Origin: JAAXHB01 sp965214945
Lineage (GTDB): Bacteria; Actinomycetota; Acidimicrobiia; Acidimicrobiales; Aldehydirespiratoraceae
Length of the DNA: 64,000 nucleotides
Reading direction: 5' to 3'
Assembly: GCA_965214945.1 (NCBI GenBank)
Contig: OZ244029.1
Location: 1,922,001 to 1,986,000 of the forward strand
The position numbers and the translations under genes are program-made. The notes below the pieces were generated by a model, which saw only the letters and a program-made list of their open reading frames with translations, was not told where the DNA came from and made no database searches. The number at the start of each line of letters is the position of its first letter. Within the stretch, counting starts at the first letter, position 1. Below are positions 1 to 8,776 of this stretch, in pieces.

Positions 1-101
1 GCGATGCCGCCGAGTCCGAAAGCCCCAATCCTGAGAGCCTGACGGCGAGAAACCTTGGCAGTCTGCGGCAAGATGAGTCCGGAATCGTGGTCTTTGGTCA
101 T
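1..101 (-). CDS. Tat-exported protein, N-terminal fragment
   Basis: Only the first 33 codons lie in the window. The peptide starts MTKDHDSGLILPQTAKVSRR and continues QALRIGAFGLGGI: a twin-arginine motif followed by a hydrophobic stretch, so a Tat signal peptide is seen directly. A strong ribosome-binding site (AGGAGG) lies about 9 bases before the ATG. It follows the adenosine deaminase-like gene on the same strand after about 100 bases. A solute-binding protein for purines or a secreted hydrolase would suit that setting, but the mature part is outside the window and the function is unknown. Confidence 0.7.
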   Translation of the reverse strand, partial: MTKDHDSGLILPQTAKVSRRQALRIGAFGLGGI

Positions 102-201
102 GTTTATGCCTCCTATTGGCGAGTCGGCTGTCTGTTCAGTTGACGAGTATTTGCCGTCGGGTTGGCGGAGTTGTGTAGGTGCAGGTTGTCAGTGACAGCC
201 C

Positions 202-1224
202 TCAGTCGAGCTGGGCGGCCAGTTCGTCAAACTCCAGCGCCCACTGGCGGCGCATGGATCGCTTCTCTGGCTCATCGAGCCAGGCACCGTCAATGCCGTT
301 GAGCATGCACTGTCGGAAGTCCTCCACCTCAAAGCCCATGTGGTTATGAGCCATGACGTAGTCCTTGGTAGGATCGGTCTTGAACATGGGCGGATCGTCG
401 CAGTCGAGACTGATCTTGATCCCGTACTCGCGCATCCGCCCAATGGGATGGTTGTCGAAGTCGTCATTGAAATACACCCACGCCGTCGACACAGGCGTAC
501 AAGTGAAAACCACACCGGAGTCACGGCATCGGCGCATAATCGCCTCACTTTCCACGACGTGGTATCCGTGGTCCACGCGTTCGCAGCCGAGCAGGTCGAG
601 ACAGGTTTCAATGTTGCGGGGCGGCGCGTCTTCGGACTGGTGGGCAGTGAGCCGCAGCCCGGCCCGCTCCGCCATCCGGTATGCCTTCCAGAAGCGCTCG
701 GGCGGGTATTCGGCCTCGGCGTAGTCCATACCGATGCCGATCACCTCGGGGCGAGGGTGGTCGATGAGCGTCTTCACCATATCCACAGCCAGCTCTGGGG
801 TTTCCATGCGATTGACTGCAGCAATCAGCCGGCATTCGGTGCCGTGATCTGCACGGGCTGCGTTGATCCCGTCGATCAGGCCGTCGACGCATGTTTCGTA
901 GTCGACGCCCGCGGCCATGTGGGTCGTGGGGTTGAAGAACATCTCCCGGTACCGCACGTTGTGCTCGGCTGCCTCAGTCAGCGTCTCATAGCAGATACGC
1001 TCGAAATCCTCCCGGTCGATCACTCCCAAGGCGGTGTTGTCGTACATGTGGAGGAACTTGTAGATGTCGGGATAGTCGTAGAGGTCTTCCGGCTCATCGT
1101 AGTCGGGCAGCTCCACGTTGTGCTTCTTGCACAGGTCAACGGCGGTCCGGGCCTGGACCGAGCCCATCAGATGGAGGTGCAAGCTCACCTTTGGGATGGC
1201 CTTCAAGAAGGCATCCATATCCAT
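202..1224 (-). CDS. add: Adenosine deaminase-like hydrolase
   Basis: 340 residues, the usual length for the adenosine/AMP/adenine deaminase family, zinc hydrolases that convert an aminopurine to the oxo form. Visible family signatures in order: the metal-binding HLH at residues 16-18 (LHLHLMG), TAHQSE near residue 195 in place of the usual TxHAGE, with His and the catalytic-type Glu kept, RVDHGYHV near 217, and SLDCDDPPMF near 275 (the metal-binding Asp region). Several conserved neighbours of catalytic residues are changed, so adenosine itself may not be the substrate. It lies downstream of another amidohydrolase on the same strand, suggesting a small purine or aminopyrimidine catabolic unit. 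Confidence 0.85.
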   Translation of the reverse strand: MDMDAFLKAIPKVSLHLHLMGSVQARTAVDLCKKHNVELPDYDEPEDLYDYPDIYKFLHMYDNTALGVIDREDFERICYETLTEAAEHNVRYREMFFNPTTHMAAGVDYETCVDGLIDGINAARADHGTECRLIAAVNRMETPELAVDMVKTLIDHPRPEVIGIGMDYAEAEYPPERFWKAYRMAERAGLRLTAHQSEDAPPRNIETCLDLLGCERVDHGYHVVESEAIMRRCRDSGVVFTCTPVSTAWVYFNDDFDNHPIGRMREYGIKISLDCDDPPMFKTDPTKDYVMAHNHMGFEVEDFRQCMLNGIDGAWLDEPEKRSMRRQWALEFDELAAQLD

Positions 1225-1376
1225 GGCGGAACTCCTTCCCTTTGCAGGTTGCGGCAGTCGCGAACACTAGCATCGGCAGTCCAACGACACGCCAACCGGC
1301 GGCTGTCCGGCATAAGGGCGGCCGCAGCATCATCGCGGCGTTTCCCGCTAACGCCTTTGGCGACAGTCCAGATCCC

Positions 1377-1438
1377 ACGACACGACAACCGCATCGCGTG
1401 TCGTCGAAGAGTTGCGCACCGCGTGTCGTCGAGGAGTT
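1377..1438. repeat. Short direct and inverted repeats between the deaminase genes
   Basis: The roughly 250-base gap between the amidohydrolase and the adenosine deaminase-like gene holds two near-identical copies of CGCGTGTCGTCGARGAGTT, 25 bases apart (1395-1413 and 1420-1438). An inverted match, ACGACACG at 1377-1384, can pair with CGTGTCGT at 1397-1404. This could be a regulatory or transcript-end hairpin, or simply a local duplication. No gene is seen in the gap. Confidence 0.5.
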
Positions 1439-1476
1439 ACCGACAACACCTGATGCCAAGGTTCGCCGGCTCGCCT

Positions 1477-2850
1477 TCACCAAAGCGGCGTCGCGGGGTT
1501 GCCGGCCAGGGCAGCTCGGCGCTCGAACAGCTCCTCGGCCGCGGCTTGGGCTTCGGCCGCCACAGCGGCGGAGTCCACGGACACGACCTCGCCGCCTTCC
1601 ACGAGCCGCCGACCCTGCACCCACACATCGCTCACGTCGTGGGCACCAGCGGTGAACACCAGGTGCGCCGGCGCGTTGAAATGCCGTCCGTGCATCACCG
1701 GCACAAAGTGCAGGCCGCCGATGTCCACCATCACGATGTCGGCATCCTTGCCCTTCTCCAGCGTGCCGGTCACCTCGGCGAGGCCCAGGGCGGCAGCTCC
1801 CGACCGGGTGGCCATGTCGAGCACGTCCCACGCGTCGCCCACAGTCGGGTCTAGGGCGCTCACCTTGGCCAGGAGCGAGGCGAACTTCATCTCGCCGAGC
1901 ATGTCTAGGTTGTTGTTCTCCTTTTCGCCGTCGGTGCCCAGCGCCACGGTCACTCCGGCGGAGCGGCAATCCTCGATACGGGCCGGGCCGGACGCGATCT
2001 TCATGTTGGAGCAGGGGCAGTGGGTCATGGCTGTGGACGTGCGGACCATCAGCTCGATCTCGCGGTCGTCGAGCCACACGCAATGGGCCACCACGGTGCG
2101 TTCACCCAGAATGCCGCGGTTGTAGAACTCCTCTATGGGTCGGCGTCCGAACTGGCGCAGGCACTCCTGGACCTCCCAGACCGTCTCGGAGGAGTGGGTG
2201 TGGATGCCGGTGTCGAACTCCTCGGCCAACTCTGCCGCCTCTCGGAACATAGCGGGCGAGCAGTAGAACATGTGCTCCAGCCCTACCCATGACCGCACAC
2301 GTCCGCCGGCGGCAGTGCGGTGCGTTTCAAGCAGGCGTCGGTTGGACGCCATGGACTCGAAGTAGTCGTAGCGATCGGCAGTGTAGGGAGCAAGCGTGGC
2401 CCGGATTCCGATGTCGGTGGCCGCTGCGGCGGAGCCTTCCATGAAACGCCACATATCGAGCACCGACGTGGTGCCTCCCCGCAAGCACTCCGTGTAGGCC
2501 ATGTAAGACGCTGCTTTGGCGATCTCGGGGGTGAGGGCCCGGTGGGCGGGATCAACGTAGTTCTCCAGCCAGTCCCACAGCGCCAGCGACTCCGCTGTGC
2601 CACGCAGCAGTCCGGAGTGCAGATGGCCGTTGTGCAAGCCCGGTATCACCACGTGACCGCCAGCATCGACCACAGAACCGGCGGATGTTGCGGCTGCGGC
2701 CGCGGCCGGATGGGCCGCCACCTCTTCTACGGTTCCGACGGCCGCTATCTTGCCGTCGACCACCAGTACCGACCCAGGGTCATAGCTCTTCTTGCGGCCC
2801 TCGAGCGGCAACACGATGCCGCCTCGAATCAACAGGGTCGTGTTGTTCAC
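1477..2850 (-). CDS. Amidohydrolase, SAH/MTA/guanine deaminase-like
   Basis: 457 residues of the metal-dependent amidohydrolase superfamily, close in layout to 5-methylthioadenosine/S-adenosylhomocysteine deaminases and the TrzN/AtzA group. Seen: HxH at residues 76 and 78 (HNGHLHSG), the HTHSSE strand near 217, HCVWLDD near 260, and LGTDGEKENNN near 310, giving the expected H-x-H, H, H, D metal set. The C-terminal composite beta domain (LEKGKDADIVMVD) is present. It probably deaminates a purine-like or s-triazine-like ring. The next gene downstream is adenosine deaminase-like, which supports a nucleobase role. The exact substrate cannot be read from sequence. Confidence 0.85.
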   Translation of the reverse strand: MNNTTLLIRGGIVLPLEGRKKSYDPGSVLVVDGKIAAVGTVEEVAAHPAAAAAATSAGSVVDAGGHVVIPGLHNGHLHSGLLRGTAESLALWDWLENYVDPAHRALTPEIAKAASYMAYTECLRGGTTSVLDMWRFMEGSAAAATDIGIRATLAPYTADRYDYFESMASNRRLLETHRTAAGGRVRSWVGLEHMFYCSPAMFREAAELAEEFDTGIHTHSSETVWEVQECLRQFGRRPIEEFYNRGILGERTVVAHCVWLDDREIELMVRTSTAMTHCPCSNMKIASGPARIEDCRSAGVTVALGTDGEKENNNLDMLGEMKFASLLAKVSALDPTVGDAWDVLDMATRSGAAALGLAEVTGTLEKGKDADIVMVDIGGLHFVPVMHGRHFNAPAHLVFTAGAHDVSDVWVQGRRLVEGGEVVSVDSAAVAAEAQAAAEELFERRAALAGNPATPLW

Positions 2851-2959
2851 TGCGGTTCCTCTCGATCGGCAAACGACACCGACATAATGCCCGTCGCCGG
2901 CCCGCCATGCTCACACGGCAAGCGTGCGGCACGCCTGGAACTCTCTTAGCTTTGGCCGA

Positions 2960-2989
2960 TTGTCTCGTTCAGGCACTATCCTGTATAGT
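2960..2989 (+). promoter_or_regulatory. Candidate sigma-70-type promoter for the SNF2 cassette
   Basis: TTGTCT at 2960-2965 and TATAGT at 2984-2989 are separated by 18 bases, a plausible -35/-10 pair. Directly after it, GTGCC and GGCAC flank a GTA spacer (2991-3003), which might bind a regulator. The location suits the rightward gene pair beginning at about 3076. Inference from sequence pattern only. Confidence 0.35.
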
Positions 2990-3075
2990 TGTGCCGTAGG
3001 CACCGCAGGCTGCACTCTAAAGCGAAGCGACCCCCGAATGAACACGACTAGCACTTTCGAGCCGGTCCATCGTTG

Positions 3076-3822
3076 ATGCCATCTCCAGCGGACTCCAGTG
3101 CTGAGGCTTCTCCCGGGCGACCCCCTCGCCAGTACCGCTATTCTTCGCATCCGGACTCCAGGGCTGACCCGACTGATCGGGTGACCCGCATCAATCTCCG
3201 CCAGTACCGCCATTCTTCGCATCCGGACTCCAGGGCTGCTGCTCCTCACACGGCTGCGGCTCCCCTAGTGACCAGAGACGACTTCACTCCATCACAAGAT
3301 CTCATGATCGGGTTCCTGGCCTTCCAAGTCAACCTTGCTCCACCCGACAGCGCAAATGCCCGTGGCGCATTGCTCATAACAGACTTACGTGGCGATCCGA
3401 TGGAATTTCAGGCGGCCACGCCGATCCGACCCAGCCGCGTGCAGCAAGCTATATGGGGAGACATGCTGACACGCCATATTGTGGCTGATCTGCTGGCTGC
3501 GCCTCTCCTAGAGCACATGCAACATTCGCCTTCGCTAGTTTTGTGTGAACGCCTGGAGGCGCTTCTAGCACCGTCAAGAATTCCGATTGCTCACCTGCAC
3601 CCGCACTCAGAGGCACCCCAGCCCGAGTTTCCTCACATACAGTCGCCTGCAAGGCTTGAAGCCGGATGCCTGACAGTGGCACCCGATTCAGGTGAGTCCC
3701 ATCTCCAGCAGGCTGAGGACTTCCTGGGCAAGGCGAAGCCGAGCTTCGACCCATTCGATGCCTTCGACCGCATCCACTTGGCGTTGGCTGAACTCGCCGC
3801 CATCGATGAGGAATACGCTTGA
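3076..3822 (+). CDS. Unknown protein coupled to SNF2 ATPase, with N-terminal tandem repeat
   Basis: About 248 residues; ATG at 3076 chosen, with TTG at 3073 also possible. No family recognised with confidence. The N-terminal 60 residues contain two copies of a 24-residue unit whose core reads RQY R(Y/H)SSHPDSRA. The rest is globular: GALLITDLRGDPMEF, then TPIRPSRVQQAIWGDML, a leucine-rich helical part and an acidic C-terminus. The end overlaps the start of the SNF2 gene by 17 bases, which implies translational coupling and a shared task. Base composition is lower in GC than the flanking deaminase and thrS regions. Likely an accessory factor of the SNF2 protein; a defence role is possible but unproven. 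Confidence 0.7.
   Translation: MPSPADSSAEASPGRPPRQYRYSSHPDSRADPTDRVTRINLRQYRHSSHPDSRAAAPHTAAAPLVTRDDFTPSQDLMIGFLAFQVNLAPPDSANARGALLITDLRGDPMEFQAATPIRPSRVQQAIWGDMLTRHIVADLLAAPLLEHMQHSPSLVLCERLEALLAPSRIPIAHLHPHSEAPQPEFPHIQSPARLEAGCLTVAPDSGESHLQQAEDFLGKAKPSFDPFDAFDRIHLALAELAAIDEEYA
3127..3238 (+). repeat. In-frame 72-base tandem repeat in the SNF2 partner gene
   Basis: A segment of about 40 bases beginning CGCCAGTACCG at 3127 recurs at 3199 with one or two differences, offset by 72 bases (24 codons). It duplicates the RQYR-SSHPDSRA peptide. The spacing keeps frame, so the repeat is translated. Confidence 0.75.
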
Positions 3823-5911
3823 CCAGCTGCCGCTGTGGCGGCGGATCGCTTACAAGTTGTTGGTGCATAGGCGACAAGAGGCACTTGTCGACGAGTTCGA
3901 TGACCTCATACTCAAAAAGAAGCATACTCATGCTATAGACACTCTGGCTAACCCAGCTACGATCAGCCGGCTGGATTCTTCTCTGTACACAGAGCCGTGG
4001 CTGACACACATCTCACCAGAGATCCCGCCAGTAGCAGTTGCTGCTACGGATCCGCTCAAGATCCCGCGAGTGGACGGGAGAGTTTGGCATTCCGGCGTGG
4101 AGACACTGGATGAACTCCTTCGAAAACCAGTCCCATCAAGCGAACAGACACGCACTTGGCGCCTTCCAGAACACTCGGAACAGCCGAACCTTCGAATGCT
4201 CCCAGCGTCGCAACATAGCGGCCACCATCAGGCTGAACAAACACAGGCTCAACCCACCGAAGCCAAGATTCGAATGCTCCCAGCGTCGCAACATAGCGGC
4301 CGCGATCGGGTTGAACAGATACAGGCTCAACCTGCCGAAGCCAAGAACAGATCACCTATCACCGATAGCCAAACGGAACGCTTCGGACATCATACTGGCA
4401 CCCTAGATTATTACGAGCACGGCCTGAGCGCTCTGCTGCCCTTTCTGATTGGAGAGGACCTATGGGGCCACTGCTTCGGACCTCTGATCCTGCCGCATCC
4501 GATCTACGAATTCCAGCGTGACGGTATCGAGTTCTTGCTGGCAACGATGCCTGGAGCACTGCTAGCAGACGATATGGGTCTGGGCAAGACGGTACAGTCC
4601 ATCGTTGCTCTGCGGATGCTATTCCACAAGGGAGAGGTCCAGAATGCGCTTGTCGTGGCACCCAAGCCTGTGCTCAACTCTTGGGAGCGACACTTCAGTG
4701 AATGGGCACCCGAAATCAGAGTGAAGTCCTTGATGGGAACGCCTGATGTCAGACGAACTCGATGGCGGGGGTTGGCTGTGGGTGACTTCCACGTGGGGAT
4801 TATCACATACGAAAGTTTGAGGAATGACTACGACAACTCAACTAGTCAGAATATTTCAACGCGTAGATCACCGTCACACAAGCAACGGAACAGTAAAAGC
4901 TACACTGATGAGTTAAGCGAGCTGCCACAGCTCGGCGCATTAATCGCCGACGAGGTTCAGAAGATCAAGAACCCGTCAATTAAGGCGACCACCGCAATGA
5001 GAGCACTCGTTGCGCAGCGGCGCTGGGGTTTGAGCGGGACTCCATTAGAGAACAGTATCGGAGAGTTTGCATCGGTTCTGCGTTTTGTAGATCGTAATGT
5101 GCAAGACATGAACCCCTCGAAAAAGAACCTTGAAGCGGCAGAACGGCAGCTATTAAAGAGTCATGCTGAGCATCTGATGCTGCGGCGTCGTAAGATCCAA
5201 GTGCTGGACCAGCTACCGGAGCTATTCACACACATTGAGTATATTGAGCTCGGATCGAAGCAACGCCAAATCTACGATCAATTTGAGCGCCAGGGCGTTT
5301 CGAAACTGCGCTCAGAAGCTCGCAGTATTACGAATGTCTTGGCGCTAATTCACAAGCTCAAACAAGTGTGCAACGGTACTGGAGTATCATATCCCAAGCT
5401 AGAGAACTCCAAGCTCGAATGGCTAAAGGAATACTTGTGCACCGCCGAAGCGGAAGGAGATAAAACACTTGTATTCTCGCAGTACACCAACAAGCTTCCT
5501 GTGGAGATGAGCAGTATGTTTCTGCTAAAGTATCAGGGCCACATGTCAGATGACCAGAGAAGGCGTGTTATAGATGAATTCGAAAACTCTTCCGAACAAC
5601 ACGCTATGCTAATGTCACTGCATGCCGCCAGCTTAGGATTGAATCTTCAGGTCGCCAACCGCGTTGTGCATTTCGACAGCTGGTGGAATCCGGCTGTGCA
5701 TCACCAAGCCACGGCACGGGTACATCGCATTGGGCAGAAAAAAACTGTCTTCGAGACGACGCTTGTTACCGTTGACACGATTGAAGAAAGAATTCAGCAG
5801 CTCCTAGATTACAAGAGAGACCTGTTCGTTCAGTTCGTGGACGATCTCTCGGTGGATGGCGTAGCCAAGCTGCTCAGTCTTGACGATATGTATCAACTAT
5901 TCGGACTATAG
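3806..5911 (+). CDS. SNF2-family DNA translocase/helicase-like ATPase
   Basis: The in-frame ORF begins further upstream, but the ATG at 3806 (MRNTLDQLPLWRRIAYK), overlapping the end of the previous gene, is the natural start, giving 701 residues. The full SNF2 motor is visible: Q-motif region FQRDGIEFLL, Walker A DDMGLGKT, motif II ADEVQKIKNP (DEVQ instead of DEAH), LSGTPLENS, FSQYTNK, and motifs V-VI ASLGLNLQ...HFDSWWNP...QATARVHRIGQ. The N-terminal 190 residues are unlike known accessory domains and include a 26-residue tandem repeat (4191-4346). It probably moves on double-stranded DNA. Stand-alone bacterial SNF2 proteins include RapA-type factors and phage-defence helicases; the lower-GC setting and unknown partner favour an acquired system. 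Confidence 0.85.
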   Translation: MRNTLDQLPLWRRIAYKLLVHRRQEALVDEFDDLILKKKHTHAIDTLANPATISRLDSSLYTEPWLTHISPEIPPVAVAATDPLKIPRVDGRVWHSGVETLDELLRKPVPSSEQTRTWRLPEHSEQPNLRMLPASQHSGHHQAEQTQAQPTEAKIRMLPASQHSGRDRVEQIQAQPAEAKNRSPITDSQTERFGHHTGTLDYYEHGLSALLPFLIGEDLWGHCFGPLILPHPIYEFQRDGIEFLLATMPGALLADDMGLGKTVQSIVALRMLFHKGEVQNALVVAPKPVLNSWERHFSEWAPEIRVKSLMGTPDVRRTRWRGLAVGDFHVGIITYESLRNDYDNSTSQNISTRRSPSHKQRNSKSYTDELSELPQLGALIADEVQKIKNPSIKATTAMRALVAQRRWGLSGTPLENSIGEFASVLRFVDRNVQDMNPSKKNLEAAERQLLKSHAEHLMLRRRKIQVLDQLPELFTHIEYIELGSKQRQIYDQFERQGVSKLRSEARSITNVLALIHKLKQVCNGTGVSYPKLENSKLEWLKEYLCTAEAEGDKTLVFSQYTNKLPVEMSSMFLLKYQGHMSDDQRRRVIDEFENSSEQHAMLMSLHAASLGLNLQVANRVVHFDSWWNPAVHHQATARVHRIGQKKTVFETTLVTVDTIEERIQQLLDYKRDLFVQFVDDLSVDGVAKLLSLDDMYQLFGL
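4191..4346 (+). repeat. In-frame 78-base tandem duplication inside the SNF2 gene
   Basis: The stretch starting TTCGAATGCTCCCAGCG at 4191 is repeated from 4269, an offset of 78 bases (26 codons), with several substitutions. The encoded unit has the core RMLPASQHSG followed by a Gln-rich tail. It lies in the linker before the helicase core. Confidence 0.8.
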
Positions 5912-5974
5912 GCACAGAGAAGTGACCGACAGCGTTTGCAAGCTCGCCACCGCCACAAGGCAGGCAAAAGCTAC

Positions 5975-6520
5975 TTAGGCGTGCGGCCAGACCGCCCTGA
6001 GGCGCTCCCAGCAATCCTGCAGCGTTTGGGGCAGCACTCGCACGTCGGCGGCGGCGGTCATGAAATTGGTGTCGGAGCGCCATCGGGGCACCACGTGGAT
6101 GTGCAGATGGTTGGGCACGCTGGGGCCTGCGCCGTCGCCGATGTTGGCGCCTATGTTCACCCCGTCGGGCGAGAATGCCGCTTTCACGGCCGCCACGGCG
6201 CAGTGGACAGTGTCCCAGAGGGCGCGGCGCTCAGCGGTGTTCAGGTCTTCCAGCTCTGCCGCAGCGCGGCATGGCATCACCAGCAGATGACCCGTCGAGT
6301 ACGGGTAGCGGTTCAGCAGCGCGCAAGCCAGCTCGCCGCGCCACACCAAGTGGCTTTGGTCGTCTGGGAGTCCCGAAGCGAGGATCGCCTCAAACAGGGT
6401 CTGGCCGGATGACACCTCCACAGCGGCCGTGCCGATACTGTCGGTGCCTCCTCGAGCCAGCTCGGCCCGGTCGGCTTCCATGGCGGGGATGCGCCACCCG
6501 GCCCACATCCTCTCTGTCAC
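5975..6520 (-). CDS. HIT family nucleotide hydrolase/phosphorylase
   Basis: 181 residues with the histidine-triad motif HLHIHVVPRW near residue 140, and the preceding YPYSTGHLLVMP and DGVNIGANIGDGAG typical of the Ap4A phosphorylase/HIT branch. Members hydrolyse or phosphorolyse dinucleoside polyphosphates or nucleoside phosphoramidates. It follows thrS on the same strand, the same order as thrS and the HIT gene Rv2613c in mycobacteria, which supports orthology. The start could also be a downstream Met near residue 14. Confidence 0.9.
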   Translation of the reverse strand: MTERMWAGWRIPAMEADRAELARGGTDSIGTAAVEVSSGQTLFEAILASGLPDDQSHLVWRGELACALLNRYPYSTGHLLVMPCRAAAELEDLNTAERRALWDTVHCAVAAVKAAFSPDGVNIGANIGDGAGPSVPNHLHIHVVPRWRSDTNFMTAAADVRVLPQTLQDCWERLRAVWPHA

Positions 6521-6545
6521 GTCACAACCCCCGATCCGTCGTCTC

Positions 6546-6645
6546 GCACTCCGATCCGCCCCTTACTTCCGGCCGGTGATGTCACCCGATCCGGGGCTTC
6601 GCATCCGGTTTGCCCCCTCGCCTCCGGCCGCTGACGTCATACCCG
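6546..6645. repeat. Two imperfect copies of a ~43-base unit between HIT gene and thrS
   Basis: Copies at about 6546-6588 and 6601-6645 share the pattern GCAYYCCG...CCCCYT...CCTCCGGCCG-TGAYGTCA--CCCG. The second copy covers the thrS stop codon, so the duplicated material appears to derive from, or to have extended, the end of thrS. Confidence 0.5.
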
Positions 6646-8610
6646 TTCGGTCACTTCGGCACGCAGGCGCGCTACGAAGTCGTCCAGGTTGACGTCGCGC
6701 TCAACTCTGCGGGCCCCGCGGGCGTTCACGCCGACGGTGCCGTTCTCCACATCGTCGTCGCCGACCACCAAGACGTGGGGGACCTTGGCCAGCTTGCCAG
6801 CGCGCACCCGGCGGCCCAAAGACTCCGCAGCGTCGTTGATCTCGACGCGGAAACCCTCGCCTCGCAGCCTCAACGCCACCGAAGCGGCATAGTCCGCGTG
6901 AGCGGCAGCCACAGGCAGCACCAGGGCCTGCACCGGGGCCAGCCACGCGGGGAACGCCCCTGCGTAGTGCTCCACCAGCACACCGAAGAACCGCTCAACC
7001 GAGCCGAACAGAGCCCGGTGGACCATCACCGGACGGGTGCGGGCGCCGTCTGCGGCGATGTAGACGAGCCCGAACCGCTCGGGCAGGTTGAAGTCGAGCT
7101 GGATCGTGGAGAGCTGCCACGATCTTCCTAAGGCGTCGCGTACGTCTACATCGATCTTCGGCCCGTAGAACGCGCCGCCGCCCTCATCGATCTCATAGTC
7201 GAGCCTGGCGGCATCCAACGCGACGCGCAGGCCGGCGGTGGCCTCGTCCCAGAGGGCGTCCTCCCCCACCGCCTTCTGTTCGGGGCGGGTCGAGAGCTTT
7301 GCTTGGAACTCGTGAAACCCGAAGGCCCGCAGCACGCTGAGCACGAACTCCAAAAGCGACGCAAGCTCAGCCGCCACGTCGGATCGGGCGCAGAAGATGT
7401 GGCTGTCGTCCTGGGTGAACCCCCGGCTTCGCAGCAGGCCGTGCACCGCGCCCGACCGCTCATAGCGATAAACCGCCCCGAGTTCGAACAGCCGCATCGG
7501 CAGCTCGCGATAGCTGCGCTGTCGGGAGCGGTAGATCATCACGTGGAACGGGCAGTTCATCGGCTTCGGGTAGTAGTCCGCGCCGTCCATCTCCATCGGC
7601 GGGTACATGCCCTCGGAGAAGAAGTCAAGATGCCCGGATGTCTCCCACAGCACCGACTTCGCGATGTGCGGTGAGAACACGAATTGGTAGCCGCCCAGGG
7701 CGTGGCGCTCACGCGAGTAGTCCTCCATCAGCTTGCGCACCAAGGCACCCTTCGGGTGCCACACTGCCAGGCCCGGACCTAGCTCGGACGGCCACGACAC
7801 CAGATCGAGCTCCGCCGCGAGCTTCCGGTGATCTCGACGCTCCGCCTCAGATAGGCGATGGAGATGCGTCGCCAGCTGCTTGCGGGTCGCCCACGCTGTT
7901 CCGTAGACGCGCTGCAGCATCGGGTTGCGCTCGTCGCCCCGCCAGTACGCGCCGCTGACGCGCAGCAGGGCGAAGTGGCCAAGCCGACCGGTGGAGGGCA
8001 CGTGCGGGCCCATGCACAGGTCGACGAAGCCGTCTTCGCCGTTGCGGTAGCAGCTGACCGCACCCTCAGAAGCCGCCTCTGAGGCCAGGTCACCGGTCTC
8101 GGCAGCTCCCAGAGCGACGGTCTCGATTATTTCGCGCTTGTAACGGTGGTCAGCGAACATCTTGAGCGCTTCATCTGCGCCGATCTCGGAGCGCACAAAC
8201 GGCTGATCCTCGGCGATGATCTCGCGCATCCGCAGCTCGATGCGCTCCAAGTCGCCCTCGCTGAACACGCCACCGTCGGGCAGCTCGAAATCGTAGTAGA
8301 AGCCGTTCTCGATGGGCGGGCCGATGGCGTGAGTGGCGCCCGGAAAAAGGTCTAGAACAGCTTGAGCCAGCACGTGCGCTGTTGAATGGCGGATGGTGTG
8401 GAGACCCCTCGAAGAATCCGGTGTGACGATCTGCACCGACGCTCCGTCGAGAATCGGCGACACCAGGTCGCGCTCAGCGCCGTCGACCACCGCAATCACG
8501 GCGGCGGCGGCGAGGCCGGGGCCGATGTCCGCTGCCAGGTCCGCGGCGTCGGCGTTGTCGGGCAGCTCGCGGCGCGAGCCGTCGGGGAGCTTCACTGTGA
8601 TCCGAGACAT
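6637..8610 (-). CDS. thrS: Threonyl-tRNA synthetase
   Basis: 657 residues from the ATG at 8610 (MSRITVKLPDG); an upstream in-frame start at 8640 would only add a poor leader. It charges tRNA-Thr in the cytoplasm. Domains in order: N-terminal TGS (residues 1-60), the second additional domain with HSTAHVLAQAV near 85 and editing-site-type residues, class II motif 2 MNCPFHVMIYRSRQRSYRE...RGFTQDDSHIF, motif 3 VMVHRALFGSVERFFGVLVE, and the anticodon-binding domain PAWLAPVQALVLPV. Length is normal. Divergently transcribed from the DUF3039 gene. Confidence 0.97.
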   Translation of the reverse strand: MSRITVKLPDGSRRELPDNADAADLAADIGPGLAAAAVIAVVDGAERDLVSPILDGASVQIVTPDSSRGLHTIRHSTAHVLAQAVLDLFPGATHAIGPPIENGFYYDFELPDGGVFSEGDLERIELRMREIIAEDQPFVRSEIGADEALKMFADHRYKREIIETVALGAAETGDLASEAASEGAVSCYRNGEDGFVDLCMGPHVPSTGRLGHFALLRVSGAYWRGDERNPMLQRVYGTAWATRKQLATHLHRLSEAERRDHRKLAAELDLVSWPSELGPGLAVWHPKGALVRKLMEDYSRERHALGGYQFVFSPHIAKSVLWETSGHLDFFSEGMYPPMEMDGADYYPKPMNCPFHVMIYRSRQRSYRELPMRLFELGAVYRYERSGAVHGLLRSRGFTQDDSHIFCARSDVAAELASLLEFVLSVLRAFGFHEFQAKLSTRPEQKAVGEDALWDEATAGLRVALDAARLDYEIDEGGGAFYGPKIDVDVRDALGRSWQLSTIQLDFNLPERFGLVYIAADGARTRPVMVHRALFGSVERFFGVLVEHYAGAFPAWLAPVQALVLPVAAAHADYAASVALRLRGEGFRVEINDAAESLGRRVRAGKLAKVPHVLVVGDDDVENGTVGVNARGARRVERDVNLDDFVARLRAEVTERV

Positions 8611-8776
8611 CGCGCCTGAGGCTAACGGCGACACTGTCACCGGGCAGGAGGCCGCGCTGGGCGCGTTCGGAGCCGTCGAGCGAAGACGCCGGAGGCCACG
8701 ACGAGCACATCAACGACAAACACGCCACACGCAAGCGCTGGGGCCGTCAAGCGAAGACGTCGATTATGCTCTGCGC

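Noticed and set aside
340..1854. 504-residue rightward open frame over the deaminase genes
   Set aside because: Antisense shadow of two well-defined hydrolases; no motif of its own.
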